From positions 1 through 29,234 of the IMG/VR virus record IMGVR_UViG_3300027749_000390: 29,234 nt of DNA; one strand, written 5' to 3'. The stretch comes from a virus. Shown piece after piece: positions 1 to 8,512 of the stretch. The position numbers and the translations under genes were made by a program. A model generated the notes under the pieces. It was not told the DNA's origin. It was given only the letters and a program-made list of their open reading frames with translations, and made no database searches. The stretch's first letter is position 1; the number at the start of each line of letters is the position of its first letter.

Positions 1-806
1 TGTGGAGGATTCCCAATAAGGACGCAGAAGGCGGTTTTATTGAGATACCCGTATCAAAAGCGGCTGCTATCCTTGGTCAAGGTAGTGCTATCCATGAAAA
101 CGCTCGCAAACTGAAAGCAGAACGAGCCGATTTTGAAGAATATGAGTCAAGACGCAAGTCTGAACTAGATGGATTGCAGATTGGTTTAGAGTTAACAGTT
201 ATTCCGCAGCTTCAAGGAGCAGCAGACGAACTAATAACCCTTCAGCAATATAACCAGCAATGGCGGCAAATCTACGACAGTGCGACTTCTGAAGTGCAGC
301 GTAGCGAGGCTGAAGCAGCAATGCGACAGAACGCTAAGTTAATTGAAGAAAAGTCGCAGTTCATTCAAGCGAATCGTCCGAAAATTGACTATTTTTATAA
401 TCATAGAGGCCAACAGGTTAGGCAACAACTAGAAGCTGCCCGACAAAACTTCTCTGATAAAGAACTAGCCAATAAAGCCAACTTTAACGAACTTCGTGAA
501 AAGCTGGCAAAGGACTGGAAAGGTGCTAATGCAGGTTTTGTTCCTGGTGTGCCAAACATTGATTTGGTGTCCAGTGATGAATATCTGTTGGGATTGATCC
601 GAGATGGAATGAAATTCCGTGAAGGACCCAAAGTGCGAAATGTTGGAGGTTCGCTGGCTGCTGCTAGTAAACCAACATCACGAGCCAAAACTGCACCTGA
701 AGATAAGACTACAGAACTTCAAAAGAAGGCAAATTCGGGCGACAAGTCTGCGGCCCGTGATCTTTTGGCAACAATGTTGGCGGCAAACAAAACACGCCGC
801 CGTTAA
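1..806 (+). CDS. Scaffolding / capsid assembly-like protein, 5' end missing
   Basis: The reading frame is open from position 3, so the true start lies before the window; TTG at 174 is only an internal codon. About 267 residues are visible. The visible part is rich in Q, E, K, R and A, with long predicted helical stretches (for example around RQQLEAARQNFSDK), and ends in a basic NKTRRR tail. No enzymatic motif is visible. It ends 17 nt before the major capsid gene, which is where tailed phages usually encode the scaffold, and helical charged composition with a basic C-terminus suits a capsid-binding scaffold. The role is therefore inferred mainly from position and composition. It could instead be another head-assembly protein. 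Confidence 0.6.
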   Translation, partial: WRIPNKDAEGGFIEIPVSKAAAILGQGSAIHENARKLKAERADFEEYESRRKSELDGLQIGLELTVIPQLQGAADELITLQQYNQQWRQIYDSATSEVQRSEAEAAMRQNAKLIEEKSQFIQANRPKIDYFYNHRGQQVRQQLEAARQNFSDKELANKANFNELREKLAKDWKGANAGFVPGVPNIDLVSSDEYLLGLIRDGMKFREGPKVRNVGGSLAAASKPTSRAKTAPEDKTTELQKKANSGDKSAARDLLATMLAANKTRRR

Positions 807-823
807 TCTTTAGGAGTTTTATT

Positions 824-1981
824 ATGGCTACTATCACCTCTGCCGCACTAGGCAATGGTAATGGTTCGTACACAACGGACATCGTGGTTAAGGACTTGGA
901 CTTGACCGTTTCTAACTATGTTAAAGACCGCACTCCGGTTACCAACATGGCAATGAGCAAGAAGCGCAAAGTCAACTCGACTCTGCACATCTGGCCCAAT
1001 GACTATTTCCGTGTTCCCGCTTTGAATGCAAAGTTGGAAGGTGCTTCGGTTGCTGCATCTGATGCCGCTTCTAACACCCGTTCTAACTTGGGTAACTACA
1101 CCCAGATTTTCACAACCACAATCGGTGCTACTGGTACTGCTCGTGCTGTGGAACAGGCTGGTGGTGATCCCCAGGCATATCAAGAAGTCAAGCAGTTGAC
1201 TGAGATTATGTTTGACGTTGAACTCCAGATGCTTCGTGCTGATGGCGCTTCGATCAAATACTCTGGTCAATCCGCTTCGCAAGGCTCTTCGCCCAACAAT
1301 GGTCGCCGTTTCGGTTCGCTGTTTGCCTTTGCTGGAACTCGTTCCGGTAACGACACAGACGGCACTTCGGTTCTGAACCTGGCTTCGTCTGATGGTACTG
1401 ACACCACAACCGCTACTGACACCAACACTCCGTTCAACGGCGTATTGGCTAATGCCGGTTTGGGTTATTTCACCTTCAGCACTGGTGTGACGCTGCAGCA
1501 ATTCAGCCCGTACCTGTACAAGCAGTTGGTTACTGTTGCTGAGCAACGTTTCAACGCCAAGATCACCAACATGGTGGTTCCAACGTCGATGCGTACTCAC
1601 ATCAGCGACATGATGCCTACCAGCCGTTCGATCAACCGTTTTAACCCTGCTGACAAGGGCGACACGATTGGTACTTACGAGGGTGACTTCAACTACACCT
1701 ATCAGATCGACGATTCGTGGGTCATGGATCAAACCGGTTCGGATAACACCTCCGCTTTGTTTATGAACCCTGACGTTATCCAGTGGGGTTCGTTGCGTGA
1801 ACTGGGACCAAACAATGAAGTTTTCAGCAATGCTGACGCTTCGTTGGACCAGTACATCATGGAAGGCACTTTGATTGTGCGTAACCCCGCAGGTGTGGGC
1901 GTTCTCGCTGCAATCAGCCCGACTGGCGCTGCTGTTACCGGACCCCGTCCGAGCGCACAGGTTAAGCGTTACCTGGCCTAA
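824..1981 (+). CDS. Major capsid protein, SU10-type (DUF5309-like), HK97 fold expected
   Basis: This 385-aa protein matches the pattern I know for the SU10-like major capsid family (DUF5309). It has an early DRTPVTNMAMSKKRKV segment (residues about 35-50), a W-x-N-D-Y-F strand, LEGASVAASDAASNTRSN, then NYTQIFTTTIGATGTARAVE (residues about 90-110) and the helix containing EVKQLTEIMFDVELQMLRAD. It would form the icosahedral shell. The start follows an AGGAG ribosome-binding site 8 nt upstream. The middle holds a Ser/Thr/Asp-rich stretch (residues about 185-205) that may be a surface loop. Two stem-loops directly follow the stop codon, as expected for a highly expressed capsid gene. The family is recalled from memory, not searched. 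Confidence 0.88.
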   Translation: MATITSAALGNGNGSYTTDIVVKDLDLTVSNYVKDRTPVTNMAMSKKRKVNSTLHIWPNDYFRVPALNAKLEGASVAASDAASNTRSNLGNYTQIFTTTIGATGTARAVEQAGGDPQAYQEVKQLTEIMFDVELQMLRADGASIKYSGQSASQGSSPNNGRRFGSLFAFAGTRSGNDTDGTSVLNLASSDGTDTTTATDTNTPFNGVLANAGLGYFTFSTGVTLQQFSPYLYKQLVTVAEQRFNAKITNMVVPTSMRTHISDMMPTSRSINRFNPADKGDTIGTYEGDFNYTYQIDDSWVMDQTGSDNTSALFMNPDVIQWGSLRELGPNNEVFSNADASLDQYIMEGTLIVRNPAGVGVLAAISPTGAAVTGPRPSAQVKRYLA

Positions 1982-1998
1982 ACCTCTTCGTAGGTTTT
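1980..1998 (+). terminator. Stem-loop overlapping the capsid stop codon
   Basis: AAACCT (1980-1985) pairs with AGGTTT (1992-1997) around the loop CTTCGT, and the 3' arm ends in a run of four T. The 6-bp stem with a UUCG-containing loop could be a weak intrinsic terminator or a 3'-end stabilising hairpin for capsid mRNA. The T run is short, so read-through into the next gene is likely. Confidence 0.5.
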
Positions 1999-2001
1999 CT
2001 G

Positions 2002-2027
2002 AAGGGAATCTCGAAAGGGGTTCCCTT
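2002..2027 (+). other. Second stem-loop between capsid gene and next ORF
   Basis: AAGGGAA (2002-2008) is perfectly complementary to TTCCCTT (2021-2027), with a 12-nt loop TCTCGAAAGGGG. It lies 4 nt after the first hairpin and ends shortly before the start of the next gene. There is no T tract, so an RNA-stability or translational-control element fits better than a terminator. Confidence 0.45.
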
Positions 2028-2048
2028 TGGAAAGACATGGAGCAAAGT

Positions 2049-2555
2049 ATGGAACTAAATCTAAACAATGAAGAAGCCAAGGTCAATGAGGACTATTACC
2101 TCAAAGGCAATCTTGAGGCTGGCATTGAAGGTGCATTGTTAAAGAATGACAAGATGTTCAATGAGATCAAGTCTGGCACTTGGTCCCAAACCTTTAACAC
2201 CAAAAATATTGACTACAAGATTGGTGCTGTTGATGGCGAATGTTATGTTCAATATAGCCAAAAAAACGTAGAAGCAATTAAACAGTCTTGCAAAGAACGG
2301 CGTGAGTTTTACAAAGAGCATGGCACAGACAACCCTTTCTTTGCTGGAACATTCCATGCAATGGAGTTGCCTAAGTGTTTTGCCCATGAGATTAGTTCCA
2401 AGTGGTTTAACAACCGCCCTTGGGAGTTAATTAAGCAGGTAAAAGCAGACAAGATTCTGTTTTACGCTATTGTCAACGAATATTATTCTGACTTTGTATG
2501 TCACCCTACGGGTAAAATACCTTTGCCCTATAATCCAGCTATTCCGACAAAGTAA
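2049..2555 (+). CDS. Hypothetical protein between capsid and adaptor genes
   Basis: I do not recognise this 168-aa protein. The frame is open further upstream into the capsid gene, but ATG 2049 has GGAG at 2039-2042 with a 6-nt spacer, the best start signal. ATG 2037 (four residues longer) is the alternative, with only a GGAAAG-like site. The protein is hydrophilic and mixed-charge, with a short N-terminal acidic segment, scattered Cys (in DGECYV, KQSCKE, PKCFAHE, DFVCHP) and many aromatics in the second half (WFNNRPWELI, AIVNEYYSDF). No signal peptide or membrane segment is evident. Its place in the head gene cluster suggests a capsid accessory or assembly role, which is only inference. Confidence 0.75.
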   Translation: MELNLNNEEAKVNEDYYLKGNLEAGIEGALLKNDKMFNEIKSGTWSQTFNTKNIDYKIGAVDGECYVQYSQKNVEAIKQSCKERREFYKEHGTDNPFFAGTFHAMELPKCFAHEISSKWFNNRPWELIKQVKADKILFYAIVNEYYSDFVCHPTGKIPLPYNPAIPTK

Positions 2556-2564
2556 GGAACGAAC

Positions 2565-3548
2565 ATGGCCCTTTTCATCCAATCCGCTAACGCTTTGGTT
2601 AGCCGAGTAGCACAATGGGTAGGGGCCATTCCTTCTTCCATCGGTATTAACGCTACGGCGATTAATACAACTACCGGCGTTATCACCACAGCTTCTTCTG
2701 CTGTTGGAACAGTTCTTGTTGGTGATTTTATTGGCCCGACTGTTACAGGCCCATATACGGCTGTAATGGCTGTAAGCAGCACAACCATCACAGTCTACGA
2801 TCCGGACGGGATTTGGACCGGTGTAAGCCTTCCTACAGCCATTCTTAAACTGCCTACCCAGTCTTGCATTGAGATTCTGGGTTGTATCCAGATGGCAGAG
2901 TTAAAAATGCGTACTTTGGAACTGCCTTCGCTGCGTACCAATCCCTACGATCCGACAAACCCTTCTATCTTGACTGTCAATGCACAAGGCTTGGCTCCTA
3001 TCCCTTCGGATATGAATATGCCAATTCTTTTCTTTCAAGAAACTTACAGCACAACGGCTCCGTCTACCACAGGTAATGTTGGCCCTTGGATTATTTATGA
3101 CCGAGTTGGTGACCGAGAGATTATTCGTCGCCGAATGATTGATCAGTTGTACGTCAAACCTTTTGGAGTGCCACGGGTTATTCGTGCTTCGTTCTCTGAA
3201 GTTGGCCCAAATTATGTATTTACGCCTAATCCTGGTGAAAATACGATTATTAAAGCCTATTATCAGCAAACATTTCCGTTTTTGTTTAGCCCAACCGCTG
3301 ATACATTAAATCCTATTGTTCAGAATAACGCAGTATTGTCTTCGTTCCCAGAAGGTTACTTTTATGGTACTTTGTGGGCTTATTACGATAAGAATAAGAA
3401 TACAGAAGAAGCACAGAAATGGATTGCACGATTTGATGATGCGTATGGCCTGATTGAAGACCAAAACTTTAAAGGTAAATGGCGTGGTGGAGATCAGCAC
3501 TTAACAAGTGAATTCCAGCCCCGTAACTACCGCTATTCTTTTAAATAG
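2565..3548 (+). CDS. Head-tail adaptor / tail-tube-A-like virion protein
   Basis: This 327-aa protein starts after an AAGGA site (2554-2558) with good spacing. Its N-terminal 90 residues are a Thr/Ala/Val/Ile-rich beta-type region. The remainder carries a helical motif, then PEGYFYGTLWAYYDKNKNTE and WIARFDDAYGLIED near residues 270-310. This arrangement (small-residue start, Y-x-x-L-x-A-Y helix, then W-x-x-R-x-x-x-x-Y) is what I associate with podovirus adaptor proteins that dock under the portal. Its position between the capsid gene and the fibre genes agrees. The alternative is a head decoration or closure protein. Assignment rests on pattern recall and context. Confidence 0.5.
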   Translation: MALFIQSANALVSRVAQWVGAIPSSIGINATAINTTTGVITTASSAVGTVLVGDFIGPTVTGPYTAVMAVSSTTITVYDPDGIWTGVSLPTAILKLPTQSCIEILGCIQMAELKMRTLELPSLRTNPYDPTNPSILTVNAQGLAPIPSDMNMPILFFQETYSTTAPSTTGNVGPWIIYDRVGDREIIRRRMIDQLYVKPFGVPRVIRASFSEVGPNYVFTPNPGENTIIKAYYQQTFPFLFSPTADTLNPIVQNNAVLSSFPEGYFYGTLWAYYDKNKNTEEAQKWIARFDDAYGLIEDQNFKGKWRGGDQHLTSEFQPRNYRYSFK

Positions 3549-3556
3549 GAAGCAAT

Positions 3557-6500
3557 ATGGCTACTGGTGGTCTTTACGGCAGCACTTCTACCGGCACAGT
3601 TGCTCCACAGTCCGGTTCAGAGTCTATTGGGCTGTATGGAAACAATACAGTTTTTGGTGGAACCTACTTTGAGTGGTTTATCTTCCAAGATGCGGCAATC
3701 CAACCAGCTACTCCCACGGGAGGTTCTTGGAGTTTTACAACCAATGTCGGTACACCACCTACCGGTTGGTCAAATACGCCTCCCACTAGTCCTGCTTATA
3801 AAGTTTGGATTTCTATTGCTTTGGTTAACTCCAAAGGAAATGGAACGCTAACCTGGTCTATTCCTGGTCAACTTGTAAGTCCTGCTGGTAGCGGAACAGT
3901 TACCAATGTATCTGCTCTTACGCTAGGAACTTCTGGTACAGACGTTTCCTCCACTGTAGCCAATAGCACTACAACGCCGGTTATCACTCTTAATCTGCCT
4001 ACAGCCTCTGCCACTAACCGAGGTTTGCTAAGTGCAGCGGATTGGACTACGTTTAACAATAAAGGTTCTGGCGCTGTTACCAGCGTAACTGCTACTGCTC
4101 CTCTGGCCTCTTCCGGTGGGGCAACACCTAATCTGACAATTACCGCAGCAAATAGCACTACAAGCGGTTATTTGTCTAGCACAGACTGGAATACGTTTAA
4201 CAACAAGCAACCTGCTGGTTCGTACTTGGTGTCCGGTGGGGCTCTTGGTACTCCGTCTTCTGGCACATTGACTAACGCCACTGGATTGCCACTTACTACC
4301 GGCGTAACAGGACTGCTCCCAATAGCAAATGGTGGTACAAACGCCTCGACTGCTGCTGGTGCATTGACAAATCTTGGCGCTTATCCTGCAAGCAATCCTT
4401 CTGGATACACATCAAACACTGGAACAGTAACTTCGGTTGCCTTGTCTGGTGGTACGACTGGATTGACCACTTCTGGTGGCCCAATTACAACCAGCGGAAC
4501 AATTACTCTTGCTGGAACTTTGGCAGTTGCTAATGGCGGTACTGGAACTACTACACCTTCATTGGTGGCTGGAACCAACATCACAATTAGCGGAACTTGG
4601 CCTAATCAAACTATTAACTCCACTGCAATTGGAGGCGGTACAGTTACTCTTGTATCCACAGGAACGGGATTGACTGGTGGTCCAATCACCACAACCGGAA
4701 CAATCTCTCTTGCAAACACAACAGTAACTGCCGGTACTTACACCGCTGCAAACATCACTGTTGACGCTCAAGGCCGTATTACAGCAGCAGCCAATGGCTC
4801 TGGTGGTGGTGGTGGAACAGTTACCTCGGTGGCATTAAGCGCACCAGCTTTCCTTACTGTAAGCGGAAGTCCTGTTACTACATCTGGAACATTGGCTCTT
4901 TCGTACTCAGGTACGGCTCTTCCAGTGGCTAATGGTGGTACAGGTGTAACTACTTCAACAGGCTCTGGATCGGTTGTTTTGTCTACTGGTCCTTCTTTGG
5001 GTAGTGCAACTGTTTCCGATTACGAAACATTTACAAGCGTTTCTGCTCCAACATATACAGCAGGACGTATTTGGTACGATTCAACACAAAAAGCATTGTC
5101 GTATTACAACGACATAACCAATAACACAATTCATATTGGTCAAGAAACGCAATTAAAAGTACACAACAACACTGGATCAACCATTACAAAAGGTTCTCCG
5201 GTTTACGTTACTTCTACATCTAGTGGATTTTCATATCCAAATATTGCTCTTGCAAAAGCAGATACATTGACAACAGGAAATTGTATTGGTTTGGTTAACC
5301 AGGACATTGCCTCTGGTGCAGATGGATATGTAGTTATTTCTGGTCTTGTTACTGGAGTAAGCACTGGATCGTTTACTGTTGGCGACATTCTTTATGTAAG
5401 CCCGTATTCTGCGGGTCAATTGATGAACACATTTCCTCCAACGGGATATGCTGTTCGTATTGGTGTGGTTGCTTATGCAAATTCTCCAAATGGAAACATT
5501 TATGTAAATCAATCAAATGCTTTTGTTCAATCGTCTGCTATTGTTGGTGCTGTTGCAATTGCAAATGGTGGTACAGGTCAGACCACAGCAGCCGCAGCAA
5601 TTACTGCATTGGCTGGAACGCAAACTTCTGGCTACTACCTTCGTTCCAATGGTACAAATACGTTACTAGCTGCTATCCAGGCCGCTGATGTACCAACACT
5701 CAATCAAAATACAACCGGAACTGCTGCCAACATTACGGCTACTAGCAATTCCAGTCTGACAACTCTGAGTTCTTTAAGTTTGCCTGGTTCGCAAGTTACC
5801 GGCAACATTAGCGGAAATGCAGCAAACGTAACAGGCACTGTAGCCATAGCAAATGGTGGCACTGGACAAACTACTGCATCTGCTGCGTTTAATGCTCTTT
5901 CCCCAATCACTACTACCGGTGATTTGATTATCGGCAATGGTTCTGGGACTGCTACTCGCCTTGGTATTGGCGCAAATACTTATGTCCTTACTTCTAACGG
6001 CACAACGGCAACATGGGCTGCTGCTGCAAGCGGTTCTGGAACAGTAACCTCTGTTACCGCTGGTACAGGACTTACTGGTGGAACAATCACCACTAGCGGC
6101 ACAATTGCACTTGCTACTACTGCTGTAACGGCTGGAAGCTACACAAGCACAAACATCACAGTTGATGCTTATGGACGCATTACTTCTGCTTCCAATGGTT
6201 CTGGCGGTGGAGGCGGTGGCACTACTTATGTACGCACTTCATTTACTGCTACTGCTGGACAAACCGCATTTGTTGTAAATTACACAGTTGGTGCTTTGCA
6301 AGTATTCCTAAACGGCGTATTGTTGGCAACATCTGATTACACAGCAACAAGCGGAACAGGATTTACATTAGCAGTTGCAGCGGGTGTAGGTGATATTGTT
6401 GAAGCTGCTGCATTTAACTCTGGCGCTTACACCAGAACATCATTTACAGCAACTTCTGGACAAACAGCGTTTTCTGCAACTTACACAGTTGGCTATCTGC

Positions 6501-7729
6501 AAGTCTATGTAAACGGCGTATTCTTATCTACAACAGACTACACGGCAACTGATGGTGCAACAGTTACGCTTGGCGTTGCTACTGTTGCTGGTGACACTGT
6601 AGACATTATTAACATTACTACAACTGCTGCTAGTGGTAATGGTGGTTTGTCTTGGCAAGCTGTTCAGACAGCAAACTTTACCGCTGTAACTGGTAATGCT
6701 TATCCAATAAATACAACATCTGGCGCAATTACAGTTACGCTACCTGCAAGTCCTTCTGCTGGAAATTTTGTTTGTTTAACTGATTACGCTGGGACATTTG
6801 CAACCAATAATTTAACAATTAATCCAAACGGAAGCAAATTAGATGGAACTACGATAAATGCTATCGTAAACACAAACAGAGAATCAGTGCATTTGGTTTA
6901 CATTGATTCAACTCAAGGTTGGATTCCTTATTCTGGATTTAACACATCAACACCAATTCAAACGTATTCTGCTTCCTATTTAATAGTTGGCGGCGGCGGT
7001 GGTGGTGGCAATGGTTCTGCGGGAGTGGATAATGGCGGCGGCGGCGGTGCTGGTGGAGTAATTACAAATACAACTACTCTTACAGGAGGAACTACATATT
7101 CCTTTGTTGTAGGTTCTGGCGGAGCAGCAGGAACTGCTGGAACAAGTTCTACTGGATTTTCTTTAACCGCAATTGGTGGAGGGCGTGGAGCAATGGCTGC
7201 TGGTGCTGCTGCAAGTTCTGGCGGCTCTGGAGGTGGCGGTAATGGAACCACAAATACTGCTGGAGGCACAGGCACATCAGGACAAGGATATGCTGGCGGT
7301 ACTGGCGGCTCAACTGGCGGCGCTTGTGGAGGCGGTGCAGGCGCTGTTGGAAGTAATTATGTTTCTGGAGGAACGGGTGGTGTAGGAGTATCTTCATCCA
7401 TCACAGGCTCTGCTGTTTACTATGGCGGAGGCGGCGGTGGTTCTGGCGGTATTTACACATACCCCAATGGTGGCAATGGTGGCGGCGGTACGGGAAATGC
7501 AAGTGGGGCTGCTGGCGCAGCAGGGTCTGCAAACACAGGCGGCGGCGGCGGAGGCGGTTCCGGTTCTGGCGGTAGCAATACAACTGGCGGCGCTGGCGGT
7601 TACGGAGTAATTATTCTTTCCGTACCAACCTCTAATTACTCGGGCTTAGTAACTGGATCGCCAACAGTTACCACTTCTGGATCTAACACAATCATCAAAT
7701 TTACTGTTTCTGGGAGTTACACCGCATGA
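3557..7729 (+). CDS. Large repeat- and glycine-rich tail fibre / adhesin (1390 aa)
   Basis: This is a long fibre-type virion protein. Residues about 110-480 are T/S/G-rich beta repeats, including the ANGGT module common in phage fibres. ANGGT occurs five times in all (near 4325, 4530, 4930, 5560 and 5850). A T-G-L-T-G-G...ITVDA-x-GRIT-x-A-x-NGSGGGGG module of about 60 aa occurs twice (from 4637 and 6038). A globular segment around residues 487-654 (HNNTGSTITKGSPVYVTS, ADGYVV, VGDILYV) resembles a domain in aquatic-phage tail proteins. Residues about 890-1022 are two tandem copies of a beta unit (RTSFTAT-x-GQTAF...VNGV...DYTAT). Residues about 1143-1350 are dense poly-Gly with alternating small residues, like glycine-rich adhesin tips. 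AGGA precedes the start. It probably binds the host surface. Confidence 0.82.
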   Translation: MATGGLYGSTSTGTVAPQSGSESIGLYGNNTVFGGTYFEWFIFQDAAIQPATPTGGSWSFTTNVGTPPTGWSNTPPTSPAYKVWISIALVNSKGNGTLTWSIPGQLVSPAGSGTVTNVSALTLGTSGTDVSSTVANSTTTPVITLNLPTASATNRGLLSAADWTTFNNKGSGAVTSVTATAPLASSGGATPNLTITAANSTTSGYLSSTDWNTFNNKQPAGSYLVSGGALGTPSSGTLTNATGLPLTTGVTGLLPIANGGTNASTAAGALTNLGAYPASNPSGYTSNTGTVTSVALSGGTTGLTTSGGPITTSGTITLAGTLAVANGGTGTTTPSLVAGTNITISGTWPNQTINSTAIGGGTVTLVSTGTGLTGGPITTTGTISLANTTVTAGTYTAANITVDAQGRITAAANGSGGGGGTVTSVALSAPAFLTVSGSPVTTSGTLALSYSGTALPVANGGTGVTTSTGSGSVVLSTGPSLGSATVSDYETFTSVSAPTYTAGRIWYDSTQKALSYYNDITNNTIHIGQETQLKVHNNTGSTITKGSPVYVTSTSSGFSYPNIALAKADTLTTGNCIGLVNQDIASGADGYVVISGLVTGVSTGSFTVGDILYVSPYSAGQLMNTFPPTGYAVRIGVVAYANSPNGNIYVNQSNAFVQSSAIVGAVAIANGGTGQTTAAAAITALAGTQTSGYYLRSNGTNTLLAAIQAADVPTLNQNTTGTAANITATSNSSLTTLSSLSLPGSQVTGNISGNAANVTGTVAIANGGTGQTTASAAFNALSPITTTGDLIIGNGSGTATRLGIGANTYVLTSNGTTATWAAAASGSGTVTSVTAGTGLTGGTITTSGTIALATTAVTAGSYTSTNITVDAYGRITSASNGSGGGGGGTTYVRTSFTATAGQTAFVVNYTVGALQVFLNGVLLATSDYTATSGTGFTLAVAAGVGDIVEAAAFNSGAYTRTSFTATSGQTAFSATYTVGYLQVYVNGVFLSTTDYTATDGATVTLGVATVAGDTVDIINITTTAASGNGGLSWQAVQTANFTAVTGNAYPINTTSGAITVTLPASPSAGNFVCLTDYAGTFATNNLTINPNGSKLDGTTINAIVNTNRESVHLVYIDSTQGWIPYSGFNTSTPIQTYSASYLIVGGGGGGGNGSAGVDNGGGGGAGGVITNTTTLTGGTTYSFVVGSGGAAGTAGTSSTGFSLTAIGGGRGAMAAGAAASSGGSGGGGNGTTNTAGGTGTSGQGYAGGTGGSTGGACGGGAGAVGSNYVSGGTGGVGVSSSITGSAVYYGGGGGGSGGIYTYPNGGNGGGGTGNASGAAGAAGSANTGGGGGGGSGSGGSNTTGGAGGYGVIILSVPTSNYSGLVTGSPTVTTSGSNTIIKFTVSGSYTA

Positions 7730-8055
7730 GCCATTTTGCAAAAGTTGTTGATGGAATTGTTGTTAAAGTTATTTCTGCTGAACAAGAATTTTTTAATACA
7801 TTTATTGACACTAGTCCGGGGCTTTGGTTGCAAACTTCTTACAACACTAGAGGTGGCATTCATTACGCACCAGATACCAACACGCCAGACGGCGGTATTG
7901 CATTAAGAAAAAACTACGCTGGGATAGGATACACCTACGACTCAACCCGTGATGCGTTTATTTCACCTAAACCCGCTGGCGATTGGACGTTAAACGAAAC
8001 TACCTGCCAATGGGAAAATAATGATATTGTCCAAGTTGGTACTACTGGAGCCTAA
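7726..8055 (+). CDS. Small tail-fibre-associated protein (possible fibre chaperone)
   Basis: This 109-aa protein starts in the ATGA overlap with the large fibre gene, so it is translationally coupled to it. MSHFAKVVDGIVVKVI, WLQTSYNTRGG, RKNYAGIGYTYD and the late WTLNETTCQWE are features I know from a small protein family encoded next to tail fibres in cyanophages and other aquatic phages. The precise function of that family is not established to my knowledge. The W-x(7)-W ending resembles tail-fibre assembly proteins. The C-terminal peptide DIVQVGTTGA recurs in the protein at 10495-10791, so the two share a module. A role in fibre assembly or as a small fibre subunit is inferred. Confidence 0.7.
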   Translation: MSHFAKVVDGIVVKVISAEQEFFNTFIDTSPGLWLQTSYNTRGGIHYAPDTNTPDGGIALRKNYAGIGYTYDSTRDAFISPKPAGDWTLNETTCQWENNDIVQVGTTGA

Positions 8056-8057
8056 AC

Positions 8058-8504
8058 ATGAGCCTTGCACGAAATCTATCCTTTTTGCCAGAGAACCTGG
8101 CTAGTACAGGTGCTACGTTAAGCATCCAAGAACTTGCCACAACGTCTGCTACGGCTGCTACGGGTACTGTTAACTTTGATGCAGTCACCCAGTCGGTGCT
8201 GTATTACACGACTAATGCTTCAGCTAACTGGACGCTTAATATCAGGGGTAATAGCACTACTACGTTGAATTCTGTAATGACTACAGGACAAAGCCTGACT
8301 ATTGCTTTCTTGGTGACTCAGGGTTCAACGGCGTATTACAACAATGCCCTAACGATTGATGGAACATCGGTAACGCCTAAATACCAGGGTGGAACGGCTT
8401 ATACCGCAGGAAATGCTTCCGGTATTGATGCTTACACCTATACAATCATTAAAACTGGATCAGCCGCTTTTACAGTATTGGCAGCACAGACTCAGTTTAA
8501 GTAA
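8058..8504 (+). CDS. Small beta-rich virion protein of the tail-fibre region
   Basis: This 148-aa protein starts after GGAG (8047-8050) with a 7-nt spacer inside the end of the previous gene. The sequence is Ser/Thr/Ala-rich with alternating hydrophobics (SVLYYTTNASANWTLNIRG, TTGQSLTIAFLVTQGS, SAAFTVLAAQTQFK), which predicts an all-beta domain. Closely similar segments occur in tail-fibre or structural proteins of cyanophages and pelagiphages, sometimes as part of longer proteins; this is recalled, not searched. No signal peptide or membrane span is evident. It probably is a structural module of the fibre complex, but direct receptor binding cannot be argued from sequence alone. Confidence 0.7.
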   Translation: MSLARNLSFLPENLASTGATLSIQELATTSATAATGTVNFDAVTQSVLYYTTNASANWTLNIRGNSTTTLNSVMTTGQSLTIAFLVTQGSTAYYNNALTIDGTSVTPKYQGGTAYTAGNASGIDAYTYTIIKTGSAAFTVLAAQTQFK

Positions 8505-8512
8505 GGAATCGT

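Noticed and set aside
174-806. TTG 174 as the start of the first protein
   Set aside because: The frame continues open to position 3 with scaffold-like composition and no ribosome-binding site at 174, so the gene is truncated by the window edge.
1875-2048. Long N-terminal extension of the ORF after the capsid gene
   Set aside because: It would overlap the capsid gene by about 100 nt and cover the stem-loops; the ATG at 2049 has a clear GGAG.
848-2086. A 412-aa open frame antisense to the capsid gene
   Set aside because: It mirrors the codon pattern of the capsid gene, has no plausible ribosome-binding site or recognisable domain, and runs against all neighbours.
6976-7397. Open frames antisense to the glycine-rich end of the long fibre, Pro- or Leu/Gln-rich
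   Set aside because: GGN-rich codons read as Pro-rich or Leu/Gln-rich in other frames; this is an artefact of composition.
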